A stretch of 64,000 bases of DNA from Brasenia schreberi. Its lineage: Eukaryota; Streptophyta; Magnoliopsida; Nymphaeales; Cabombaceae. A program made the position numbers and the translations under genes. Shown piece after piece: positions 47,604-60,175 of the stretch (position 1 is the stretch's first letter; the number at the start of each line of letters is the position of its first letter). The notes beneath the pieces were generated by a model, which was not told where the DNA came from, searched no databases, and worked only from the letters and a program-made list of their open reading frames with translations. Location of the stretch: the NCBI GenBank assembly GCA_036023115.1, contig JAYKKT010000037.1, positions 4,068,501-4,132,500 of the forward strand, written 5' to 3'.

Positions 47604-50600
47604 AACTCTTTGATGCCTACTGGCAGGTGACAATTTCTATTTCGGGAGTGTGCATTCATTTTTTTTTGGTAGGCTTCGGCCTACAATTATTACAAAAGAG
47701 CTATAGTTTTATATTTGCATCTTCATATATTTTTCTTTGGAGGTAGAACGTAAATGTCTAGGCCATTATTTTATCTCTTATATCTCTCTAAAAAGCAAGA
47801 TCACACTTTATCTTTTCTTTTCATTATTTTTCTCTTCGGTCTTGTTTAAAGTATTCACCATCTAAAATCTTAATGCTTTTTACCAAACCTACTTCAAATA
47901 TTCAAACAGCGTAAACGTCTCTCTGTTTTTTACGTCTGAGAACTCGGGGGGTGGGTGGGGGGTTATGTTTAATAAGTAGTATTTATATTATTCTCTTTTT
48001 TATTTTATTGCAGTACATAGTTATTGGCATGATAAGGGATTGCCACATCTAAGTGATTCAGACTTGCCAGAGATAGGATTTGGACCCGACTTGTATTTGA
48101 TCTGAATCACGAAAAGCACAAATGGGCCAACCCACTTTTTATGCTTCCCTGGATCTGATAAGGACATAGAAAGCGTGACCAAATCTTTCGTAGGATTCCT
48201 CTTGCTTAGCCTGGATTGCTTGTTTATCTAACCAGGATCGGGTCCGATTTAGCACATCCAGATTCGCTGGTTGACAAGGATATCTTGATATAGATTTGAC
48301 GCACTTGACATGGACTAGATCAATCAAACCGAAACGGACTACGACAAGGTTCGGGTAATAAATAACAGTGAGATCCGATCATATGGATTTGACCCAGATC
48401 CATCTTTGCCAAACCATAGGTTGTGACCTAAAGCGAAACACTGAAATCATTCAAGATTTAAAAATTTAATTCTTCTGACTTTTTGAGATGCAAAATTTTA
48501 ATTAAATTTTTATAATCAAGATCTTCTAACATTTCCTTTTCAATTGATAATATGACTAACCCAATCAATCTTTCTTGGGACATTGTTGATCTGAAATAAG
48601 ATTCTATTAGTTTTAAATTTGAAAACTTCTTTAAGCTTAAGCACCATTTAGTGAAATGGTTAGCATAATCCTGAATATTTGATGCCTACATTGATAAGTG
48701 TATAAGTTTTAAAGCCTAAGTTTATTCACTAAAAATATTTTGAGGCCTAAGTTTTTTCAATAGTTGTTTTGCCCTACAAAGCATATAATATTATAACTAA
48801 AAATTTGAGGCCTAAAGCGTTTGCTTTAGTGGTTTTACCCATGAGCCGCCCCTGCCTTAACCAAGCCTTTTCTTAGCGTATGTCGGACCCAATCATTTCG
48901 AGTTTTAGGCACACCGGGCTGAAGAACCACTCAAATTTTGTGTCTGTTGGGGTTAGCTGAAAGCCTGGGGATTGCAATTGGTAGACTAACTGAACCTGCT
49001 CAAAATTATCTCAGGTGACTGAGTTGGAACCAAATCACAACTGAATCTGATTTAATTGGATCTTCCTTAATTGGATTTGGACTGCAAGATGTACTTAGAG
49101 TGGACTGGAAAAGCAATACTGAATTTGGATCTGAATAGCTAGTAGGATGTATGTCATAGGTAACCGAGTTGATGTGATCAACCCAGATTCAGATTCGAAA
49201 TCCATACAGATTCTTAATCAAATTCATGAAAAAAATCATCCATTGTTTTATTTTTATTCAAGTACCTGACCTAGCCCATTCAGAATGGGATTGCATTCAG
49301 ATCTAAACTCGGGTCGCAGTTGGTAGTTTGGGTAAAGCAAAAGATGGTGCTATTTCCTATTCCGTCTAGTTAAGTTACACACACATGCATGCATGCACGC
49401 ACACGCAACGCACGTACTCACACGCACACCATGTATCATGTGGTGCTTCATAGACATGGGAGAAAACAAAGACAAGTCAAAAACCTTTCCTGCTTATAGA
49501 ATAATTAAGCCGATTGAAGCGTAATTATCGAACGATTAATTTATTAATATTCTATTTAGTGTCTCCATTAGAGGATTTATTCTTATACGTCCAACTAGTG
49601 GTAGGTGGAAGTAGACATGGTCGGATCGAAATTGGCCCTGTGGTTTGAACCGCAACTGCACCACCTGCGAAACCGGTGGTAACCGGAACCTGCCGAATTG
49701 GGCCTAGGATCGTAACCAAAATCAGGATTCCCCGGTTTGGTTACGGTTCATGGTATTTGAAAACCATTCCTATTTCAAGCCTCCACTATATATGATTTAA
49801 CTATTTTTTCCAAAATTCGTTATTACAAACTGATCGCTAACTCAATGGTAGAGTGGTTCCGAGGTAGAGGGTGCACTGTTTTTTTCTTTTTTTAAATTAA
49901 ACCAGTCCAATGGTTTCTAGATAGTTCTGAAACCGGAATTGTTCTCACAATAGTTCAGTTTTGGTTCTAGGCAAACCAAAATCAGCAATTTGGATCAAAA
50001 CACCGGTTCTAGTTTACCCGAAGCCAAACATATCAAGGTGGAAGGAAGAAAGATCAAACTATATATACCAGAACCATATCCAAAACCAATTTTCTCCCAC
50101 ATTAAGTCAAGTTGGTTACATGGATTAGAAGTCACCATTTTACTCGAGCTTTTGATACATCAGCATTTACCTTCAATAAAGCGAGATTATGTTTTATAAT
50201 TTCCTCCAAACATCCTTAAATCTTGTTTATAAATCCCTCGAAGTGCTCAACATCTAATTTCTCTTATTGTTGTCGTTAAAAGTGGTGACACAATTCAAAT
50301 AGTACTAGAAGGAACATACTGGTATGAGTTAGACGTGATGTGGGGCATGTTAGAGAAACTCTAACCCTCGTTTTCAAAGAAGAGCATAGATAAAGCTTCA
50401 AGAAATTAATTTGAGTTCTCAAGAATATAAGTATATCCCGGTTTTCATCGATATCACACTTTCAGACACGAAAAATGATAGAACGAGACCAACAAGACAT
50501 AATGTTATCGTATTGAAGAAAACATTGCTCCTACAAAGAATAAGAAAGAGCTATACTGAGAACATAAGAAATTATAATATTATTGATTTGATCGCTTGCT

Positions 50601-50679
50601 TGAACATTACAATTACTATTTATAGACCTCCCTCAAGATAATAACAGTTAAACACATCTTTCTTGTCACTCACTTCATT
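47604..50679. other. Intergenic stretch with degenerate repeats only
   Basis: No gene or RNA is recognised. 49610-49780 is an AACCGG/GGTTTGG repeat related to 38460-38610, and 49380-49430 has CACACGCA/GCATGCA words. Confidence 0.45.
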
Positions 50680-50990
50680 ATCTTTTTATTGGAGGTCTAT
50701 TTGGTCACGTTTCCACATGTTCAAGTTATCGTAAATATGTCTCATTTTGTTTTCCATTAGCGTTGCACCAGCTTTTCTTTTTAATAATTATATTATAAAT
50801 TCATTATCTCTTTATGTATTATACACCTGCCTCATTTTCTTCAGTTCGACCACAGACATCGTTGCACATGTTAATGGTTGACTATCTAACACTCGATAAC
50901 ATTAAACAACGTTGATTTATCTTTGTTTTATAATAATTAATTTTTTAAATTTGAATGATATCTTCTTATCACAATGAAAATGTCGATGAA
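50680..50990 (-). mobile_element. RTE LINE C-terminal remnant
   Basis: Minus-strand pieces match the RTE C-terminal region: C-D-K-K-I-S-F-K-F-K, then a decayed middle, then A-T-M-S-V-V-E-L-K-K-M-R (A-E-M-K-M-L-R in the sister copies), then L-R-stop-L-E-H-V-E. Small indels shift the frame between pieces. No TTG tail was seen. Confidence 0.55.
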
Positions 50991-51499
50991 GTTCGACACA
51001 ATCAAAATACTTTTTGACCTTTGATTCGGCTCTCATGGTCAACATAGTAAATATGTTATCCAATAAAGCCCGCAAGTTTCCATATCATTAGGATTTGAAC
51101 AATCAACAAGACTAAAATGGAAGAAAAAAAATGTGGACGCAATCTTTTCACTCACAAGCTGGGGTAACTAGGTGCACCCTGTAACCCTCCTGTATGGAAC
51201 CCCTGACATCTTTCAACTTTGAAGGTTTTAGCTGACCCTCTAACTAGAAGAACACTAATATGGTACGTTCCCATGCATTTGTGCTATAAAAATGAGAAAT
51301 GTACAAAATAAGGGTGAGTGGCAAATTCTCAAAAATACACTCTTGAAAAATGAAAATTCTTGACGGTAGAATTCCCAAGAATTCACTCATATATCATATG
51401 TATTGAGAATTCACTTGTATCCATATGTATTATCGCTTTCATATCTCTAATCTTTGGAAGTTATGACATCCATTCCTAGTTTCTATGGTTTTATTTAAG

Positions 51500-51728
51500 G
51501 CTTTTCATGAAATTGTCACAATCAAACCAAACCGTCAGAACTAAATCAAACCGTGTCGGTTTGGTTCAGTTCTAGATGTCTGACGGTTTGGTTTGATTCG
51601 GTTATAGCAGGAAGAAATCCCTGCGGTTTGCCTCATGGTTCTAGTATTAGAACGGAACCATTACACACAGATATATATGTGTATGTAATTATATAAAGTT
51701 TATATACTTATATGACTATAAATCTACA

Positions 51729-51776
<48 letters not shown>

Positions 51777-52035
51777 TTTTATAATCTCATATTTAAATAA
51801 AATGTGGACAGCAGATTCAAATAATCTGATGACATAATACAATGTGTTTTAGCAAAATCCTTACATAAATAGAACCGTGGTTAAGAACTGAACCAAACTA
51901 AAACTGACGGTTCAGTTTGGTTTAGCTCTGGCCATATCATGGTTCAGTTCTGTTCTCTAAAAGTTGAGAACTGAGACTAGCAGTTTGGTTCAAGGTGGAA
52001 ACTAGAACCGAACCATCAATACCCCTAGCTTTATT
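51500..52035. mobile_element. Second hAT-like non-autonomous element, AACCGAACC type
   Basis: Shares with 21083-22412 the CTAGATGTCTG..GGTTTG..GATTCGGTT-TAGCAG block, a TA-rich centre with TTTTATAA-CTCATA, AAATGTGGAC, TTTAGCAAAA-CCTTA, and the right block AAAAGTTGAGAAC..ACTAGCAGTTTGGTT. The right end reads CCGAACCATCAATACCCCTA, the reverse of a TAGGGGT-type hAT end. The left end is less clear. A (TA)n tract at 51736-51773 lies in the centre. Confidence 0.55.
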
Positions 52036-53914
<1,879 letters not shown>

Positions 53915-54683
53915 CTATATATTTTGATCGCATGCTGCTACCATTTACCTAACTCCCTCCGCAACACAGCATTTCCTCTCTCTACCTTGGCCCTTAGCCA
54001 TTCCATTCCACATTGTAAGTCTCTCTCTCTCTCCCTTTTTACCCAGTCAGACAACCTGCATGGAGCATATTCAACTGAAATGCTTGATTTTTTCCGGGAT
54101 CTTCAACTTCATTCTTGTTTACTGTTCACTCACACACACACATACAGAGGTGCCGATCAAACCCTCGAAGTTGGTCACTAGATCACTATGAGTTTACTGG
54201 TCCATGCAATTGGGTCAGACCAAGCTAGTGACTTAGCTCACTCTTTGGTTCCGTGCGCTTGAGGGCAATCGACTACAGGAACCTGGCCTGTACCAGTCCC
54301 AATCCTCAAACATCATGTAATAATGAGCGTCCACGCCCTGCGAGCTAGTGTTTAATTAATCTCACAAACTCGACCAGTTTGGACCACTACCTGCTTTTGG
54401 TCGAGCTGTATGAGTCGTGTCACTCAGCACTTACAGAGAACAAGATGCAATACGTGACCCATCTTCATCCGGCTGTGTTCTTCAACTACAATCATTAAAA
54501 TCAACCAAACTCTTTTTAAGTAATATTCCAGTCTAAAACTAGACATACAAACATGATCGACTTGATCCTGCTAAAAATATGATTTGAATCCGTTTCCACA
54601 GGAGCTAACAAGATCTGAGAAAAGTTGGCCGCTCATTTAGGGGAGTCGTTGCCGATCAGATGAAGTCACAGGAGAGTGCAAAG
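53915..54683 (+). promoter_or_regulatory. Probable core promoter and leader exons of the NPF7 gene
   Basis: A TATA box (CTATATATTTT) lies at about 53915-53926 after a CT-rich tract. A transcript starting ~30 bases on would reach a donor GTAAGT at 54015. The acceptor CCACAG ends at 54601 and gives a second leader exon, 54602-54683, which contains the start codon at 54660 and a donor GTATAC. The arrangement is inferred from motifs only. Confidence 0.45.
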
Positions 54684-55420
54684 GTATACTAATAACTAAA
54701 ACCAAGAAGTTTGGGCAACATTTTTAACTCATTTTACTAGATTAGCACGTCCTCATTAATGTTGAACTTCTTTCGTTTGCTATTTTTATGTGTGATGTAC
54801 ACAGGTTGTAAACGTTAGCAGCTTCATTGTGGATGGAACTGGGGGAGTTGCAGAGAATGAAGGAAAGATGGTCCTCAAGAGTGAGCTCTCCAAGGGTCAA
54901 GTCACTAAGGATGGGTCTGTTGATCGCCATGGACGACCCGCCGTAAAGGGGCTGTCCGGAGGATGGAACTCCGGAATCCTCTTACTCCGTAATCATCTTT
55001 GTCACTCTAGCCATTGGATTTACTAATCACCATCTTCCATATTTAGCGGAAACAGAAGATGGGCTGTTTCTAAACACTTAATTTATTAATCACCATCTTC
55101 CATGTTTGCCTGTTGTTTCTTTCTGTAACTGATGAACAGATCATATCGTACTTATGATTGAATTTAATCTGTTTGTGGGCAGTCAACCAAGGGCTGGCGA
55201 TGCTTGCGTTCTTCGGGGTGGGTGTGAATTTGGTTATATTTTTAACGAGAGTGATGCAGCAGAGCAATGCTGAAGCAGCCAATAATGTGAGCAAATGGAC
55301 AGGAACCGTTTATATATTCTCTCTGGTGGGTGCATTCCTTAGTGATTCATACTGGGGAAGGTACAAGACTTGTGCCGTTTTCCAAGCCATCTTCGTTGCG
55401 GTACGTGCAATTTCTCACAT

Positions 55421-55491
<71 letters not shown>

Positions 55492-57289
55492 AGAGAGAGA
55501 GAGACTTAAGTAATCAATTTTGTTTATATGAACAGGGGTTGTTGATGTTGTCATTGAGTTCGTACTTGTTCTTGATCAAACCAACTGGTTGTGGCAGTGG
55601 CGAACTCATGTGCCAATCTCACACTTCATTGGAATCGGGGGCATTTTATCTATCAATATACCTTATTGCACTAGGAAATGGAGGGTATCAGCCCTCCATA
55701 GCCACATTTGGTGCTGATCAATTTGATGAAGAAGACCCTAAAGAAAGTCGGTCTAAGATATCATTTTTCAGCTATTTCTACTTTGCACTTAACCTAGGGT
55801 CCTTTTTCTCCAACACTATCTTGGTCTACTTTGAGGACTCTGGGAACTGGACCCTTGGGTTCTGGACTTCAACCGGATCGGCGACATTGGCCCTTCTGCT
55901 CTTCCTTGCTGGCACACTTCGGTATCGCCGTTTTAAGCCATGTGGCAATCCCCTGCCACGTATCCTTCAAGTATTCATCGCTGCGTCCAGGAAATGGAAT
56001 GTTGATGTTCCTATGAGTGGTGAGAAGCTCTATGAATTGGATGGTTCAGAGTCGGCCATCGCCGGGAGCAGAAAGATCTTGCACAGTGATGACTTCCAGT
56101 AAGCATCTTTAGAAAATTCTGTTTTGAATTTAAGCCTTCCATTTGAGTTCCTTGGATCCAAATCCAATATCTGACGCAAGGACAAGAGATCCTCTTTCTA
56201 ATAGAGTTTTGATATGGTGTCCTTACATGGGCCCACACTGATCGGGCTTTCTTGGATCTGAACCTGGAGTATTCAAATAGTCCATGATTGGACTAAAGGA
56301 ACCAAAGAAATCAATATTGTCAAGTCTTTTGATCTTGTCAAATTATTTATTGATTGAGCCATGAGTAAATAAGAAATGTGTATTATAACCACATAAAATT
56401 ACTTGGATTTTATAGGTTCCTGGACAAGGCAGCCACAGTGACACCATGTGACTTCCTGAAAGAGAGGAACAAGAGCAATCCATGGAGACTCTGCACTGTG
56501 ACTCAAGTAGAGGAGGTGAAATGTGTGCTGAAACTGCTTCCTATTTGGCTATGCACCATTATATACTCTGTTGTCTTTACCCAAATGGCCTCACTGTTCG
56601 TCGAGCAAGGTGCAGTCATGAACACCACCATTGCTGGTTTCCACATCCCTGCAGCCAGCATGTCAGCATTTGACATCGTAAGCGTCTTGTTCTTCATATT
56701 CATCTACCGGAAAGCCCTCGCTCCGATGGCAGCCAGGTTCACAGGCAACCCGAGGGGCCTGACCGAGCTTCAGCGGATGGGGACAGGCTTAGTGATCGGA
56801 ATGCTTGCGATGGTTGCGGCTGGATTGGTCGAACTGGCGAGGCTGAGTAAGGCGTACTCGGCTGGAGCTGAACATGGATCCTCACTTAGTGTGTTATGGC
56901 AGATCCCACAGTACTGTCTAATTGGAGCATCTGAGGTGTTTATGTATGTTGGTCAGCTAGAATTCTTCAATGGCCAAGCTCCAGATGCATTAAAGAGCTT
57001 CGGAAGTGCATTATGTATGACTTCGATTTCGTTCGGAAACTATGTAAGTAGTTGGATAGTAAGCATAGTGATGTGGATCACCACAAAGAAGAACAGTCCG
57101 GGTTGGATCCCAGGAAATCTGAATCATGGACATATGGATCGGTTCTATTTCCTTCTAGCAGGCTTAACAGTGGTTGATTTCATGATTTATTTGGTCTGTG
57201 CAAAGCGGTACAACTACATCTCTCTGGGGAGCCAGGATGGTGATGATAAAGAAGACCAAGAATTAGGGTTTACAGTAGCAAGAGTATGA
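54660..57289 (+). CDS. NPF7-type (NRT1.5/NRT1.8-like) transporter, intact
   Basis: Member of the plant NRT1/PTR family, a 12-span proton-coupled plasma-membrane transporter. NPF7.2/7.3 relatives move nitrate (and K+ for NPF7.3) into or out of the xylem. Exons 54660-54683, 54805-54988, 55183-55400, 55536-56098 and 56416-57289 have GT/AG borders and consistent phases and give 620 residues; Arabidopsis NPF7.3 has 614. The ATG at 54660 is chosen because it is the only upstream in-frame ATG; M at 54868 is an alternative giving a shorter N-terminus. Seen: D-R-H-G-R-P at the N-terminus, N-N-V-S-K-W-T-G, D-S-Y-W-G-R-Y, A-D-Q-F-D-E-E, F-S-Y-F-Y-F-A-L-N-L-G-S (about 219-232), a charged central loop (about 285-360), V-V-F-T-Q-M-A-S and E-V-F-M-Y-V-G-Q-L-E-F-F. 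The first membrane span lacks the ExxER proton-coupling motif (Q-G-L-A-M instead), as in the NPF7.2/7.3 branch. Transported ion not decidable here. Confidence 0.93.
55419..55504. repeat. (CA)n(TA)n(GA)n microsatellite in NPF7 intron 3
   Basis: About 16 CA units, 16 TA units and a short GA run lie between the donor at 55401 and the acceptor at 55535. Open frames read straight through it, so gene finders may wrongly extend the exon. Confidence 0.97.
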
Positions 57290-57640
57290 TGGAATAAAAT
57301 GCTAGGGTTTTGCTGGATCCTCTCTCTCTCTCTCTTTCTTTGAAAGTCTTGATGTGATTGTAGGAGAGAGAATATAAAATGATAAGATATTGGATCTCTT
57401 CGCTGGGTTGTCTCTCTTGGTTGAGAGAAAAAGGGGGATGTAAAATGAGAGCAAGCTCTAGTTGTTTGTGATTTATTGAAGCAATTGATAGATGCATATT
57501 TTCTAGGCTTGTCTTCTCAACTACTTTGTTAATGAAATCGTGCTTCTTCCATAAACATGGTTGTTCATGTTACTGCAAGTTGTGTATGTTTCTTGCATCC
57601 CTTGCATATGAGAATAAAATCATGATTTTTTTGGAAGTAA
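57290..57640 (+). terminator. NPF7 3' untranslated region with polyadenylation-type signals
   Basis: AATAAA occurs at 57293 (very close to the stop) and at about 57613. The second, at a usual distance, is the better candidate. No cleavage site is determined. Confidence 0.35.
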
Positions 57641-58395
57641 CAGGCCGAAAAATATTTGTTTGGAGTATTTCTTTTTCAGGAAATTCGTTTTGTGTGCATT
57701 GATCCGGTCGTGCTTGTGTCTTATCATTTCGTGTTCTTCCTAAAAGCAGGTCAACTCAAACATAACCCAAATTCTCTAGTCTCAATAGGGGTGGAGATGA
57801 ACACAGACCCTTTTGGGTAGTGTTTCATGTTTGATTTTTTTGTTTTGTGCCTGAAATTGCCATCAATTTCGTGTCAGGTTGCATTCGTGTTGATACCATG
57901 TTCAGAGTTCCACCCCACACCATACCAAGTTTGCCATGCTTTATGATGACAAAGAAATAAACCATCTTGTCCTTCTGTACCTTTGATTAAAACTTGGGCA
58001 TACGGCTCCATACGTCTAAATGCAGTCAATCCCACCTGGGCATTTATCTTACATTGCTGGATATCATGATGGACGGCTAGTGATGAGCGTTGCCACCAAG
58101 ATGTGTGGCGCTGCAGTATGTTGACTTTTCTATTTGCTGAGTAGATGCTGACCTGTGATCCACTTAAGCAACCGAACTTAAGAGGACGTGTCCGCAGGAC
58201 AGCCTGTGACGAGGATTGATAAATTGGTGGACGAGAGATGCTCCACCTAGAAAGAAAGCCATGCATTAAAGCCGTGTATTCTCTCGACTGTAGGCCCACT
58301 AAATTACCTATCAAATAAAGTTCCATTAAAATGGTTTGCAATAAAATTTGATGATTTAAGTGTTAAATTTTATTATATTTGGGTACAACGAGCAA
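57641..58395. repeat. Intergenic, containing copy 1 of a dispersed repeat (58070-58160)
   Basis: 58070-58160 (GATGAGCG, GGTGTGTGGC-like GATGTGTGGCGCTGCA, TTGACTTTCT-like TTGACTTTTC, TGCTGA) matches 61471-61556 in order and orientation. The 155-codon minus-strand frame at 57874-58341 covers it but has no family resemblance. Confidence 0.45.
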
Positions 58396-58956
58396 TAGCT
58401 CATTAGCGGGTCGAAATCTCCGGTTCTAAGTATACCAAAATCGGTGGTTTCAAACGGTTGTTTCCATTCTCTCGGAACGGAAACTAAACCAGGCCAGTTT
58501 TGGTTCCCTTTTGAAATCATCGGTTGCGGTCCTGACTTGACTTGAAATTATTAAACACCATAAAATATATAAAATTTTGAATTTTAAAAAAAAGAAAGGC
58601 CGAACCAGCCGCTTGAACTGGCTGCTCTAAGTTCTAGGCCAGTTATAGTTCCATGAAGGTGGAACCAGTACTTAATTGGGGGTCCTTATTTCGATTCAGT
58701 TTTCACATCTGGTTTTTTCGGTTCTCAACCCAGTTTGGTTCCGCACTGACGGTCTGGTTTAGGTATCGATATCGTACACCTACCGGCTTAGGCCTCCTAG
58801 AAAAACAAAACTCGTTATATCTGGATTATAAAGGTTGGAACGAAACCAATGATATGAATATTGTAATCCTCAATTATACAATACTCATTATATATGGATT
58901 ATAAAGATTGGAACAAAACCAATGATATGAATATTGTAATCCTCAATTATGCAATT
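58396..58956. repeat. AACCGG-type repeat followed by a 73 bp tandem duplication
   Basis: 58400-58790 is a GGTTTGGTT/AACCGG-rich repeat like those at 23.2, 38.5 and 49.6 kb. 58811-58883 and 58884-58956 are a direct duplication (CTCRTTATATMTGGATTATA, then AAAGRTTGGAACRAAACCAA and TGATATGAATATTGTAATCC), differing at few positions. Confidence 0.75.
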
Positions 58957-58990
58957 AGAAGATACTATGGGGAAAGAATGCACTGAGCTC

Positions 58991-59018
58991 ATATATATAT
59001 ATATATATATATATATTT
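58991..59018. repeat. (TA)n microsatellite
   Basis: About 14 TA units at the 5' side of the RTE remnant. Confidence 0.95.
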
Positions 59019-59029
59019 GGATTCATATT

Positions 59030-60175
59030 GTAGACAAACCTATCATTGAAGTGATCCATCTTATTGAGACGTTTTATGGAATATTTTAGAGTAAAAAGGA
59101 AAAAATTTCATATAATATTTATGGATGTAGAAAAAACTTATGATATGATGTAAAGAAATTTTCTTTGGAGAACCTTGGAAAAGATAGGTATCTCGTTGAC
59201 ATATATAAATCTTATAAGAAACATGTATGATGGTGCAAAAACATGTGTGAGGTTACGTGAAAGAATAACATAACTTCTTGAAGTTAATATTAGGTTATAT
59301 GAGGGATCAACTTTAAGTATATATTTATTTATATTGATCCTTAATGAGTTAACAAAACATATTCAAGATGAAGTACCATGGTACACGTTATTTGCAAACA
59401 ACATTGTATTAGTGAATGAATTTAAAGAAAATGTTAATAAGAAATTGAAACTATAGAGAGAAACATTATAAAGTAAAGGCTTTCGACTTCCTAGAACAAA
59501 GACATAATATATGAAATGTAAGTTTGATTATTTGGTTACTTCAAAAAATATAAAAATTAAGATTTACACACATTGCATTTCTCATAAAAAAGGTCTTAAA
59601 TACCTGGGGTCAATTTTTCAGTGATAAAAAAATTGTTAAAGATGTTATATATAGAATTAATGTAGGTTGGTTAAAATGGAGAGGAAAATTATATATTTTA
59701 TGTAACAAGAAGATACCATTAAAGTTGAAAGGTAAATATTATAAAACAATAATTAGAGATGCTATGTTTTGTGATTTTGAGTGTTGGGCAATTAATCATC
59801 AACATGTACAAACGATGTCTGTGGCATAAATGAAGATATTGAGATGGATGAGTGGCCACACAAAGAAAGACCGTACACATAATGAGGTTATTATAAATAA
59901 ATTGGGAATGACACCAATAAAGGATAATATGAGGAATCACCATTTAAGATGGCTTAGACATGACAAAAGGAATCTCTAGTAAGAAAGTATGAAAAACTAG
60001 ATTGTGAAAATGTTAAAAGAAAAAGACTATAAAACTGTTGGAAAGAAACAATAAAGAATGATCTAATTTATGTTGAGTTAAATGTCACCATGACACATGA
60101 TAGAACTCTATGTTAACAAAAAAAATCCAAGTATCCAACCCCATCTAGTATTGTAAAGGCATGTTGGAATTACCT
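59030..60175 (+). mobile_element. RTE LINE remnant (reverse transcriptase to 3' end)
   Basis: In several plus-strand frames the order is F-M-D-V-E-K-T-Y-D (about 59122), L-Y-E-G-S-T-L-S (59296), L-F-A-N-N-I-V-L-V at 59388-59414 (the catalytic F-A-D-D has become F-A-N-N), then G-L-K-Y-L-G-S (59590), Q-H-V-Q-T-M-S-V-A (59800) and a 3' end with CCAACCCCATCTAGTATTGT. The TTG tail is replaced by GTAAAGGCATG. Frequent stops; it is not active. Confidence 0.8.

Noticed and set aside
49830..49880. tRNA gene
   Set aside because: Only an A-box-like word is present; no B box or acceptor stem.
55419..55535. Open frame continuing through CA/TA/GA repeats as extra transporter residues
   Set aside because: A GTACGT donor at 55401 and an AACAG acceptor at 55535 remove it, and the joined protein then matches the family without a gap.
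57874..58341. 155-codon minus-strand open frame
   Set aside because: Overlaps a dispersed repeat (58070-58160), has no family resemblance and lies just downstream of the NPF7 gene on the other strand.
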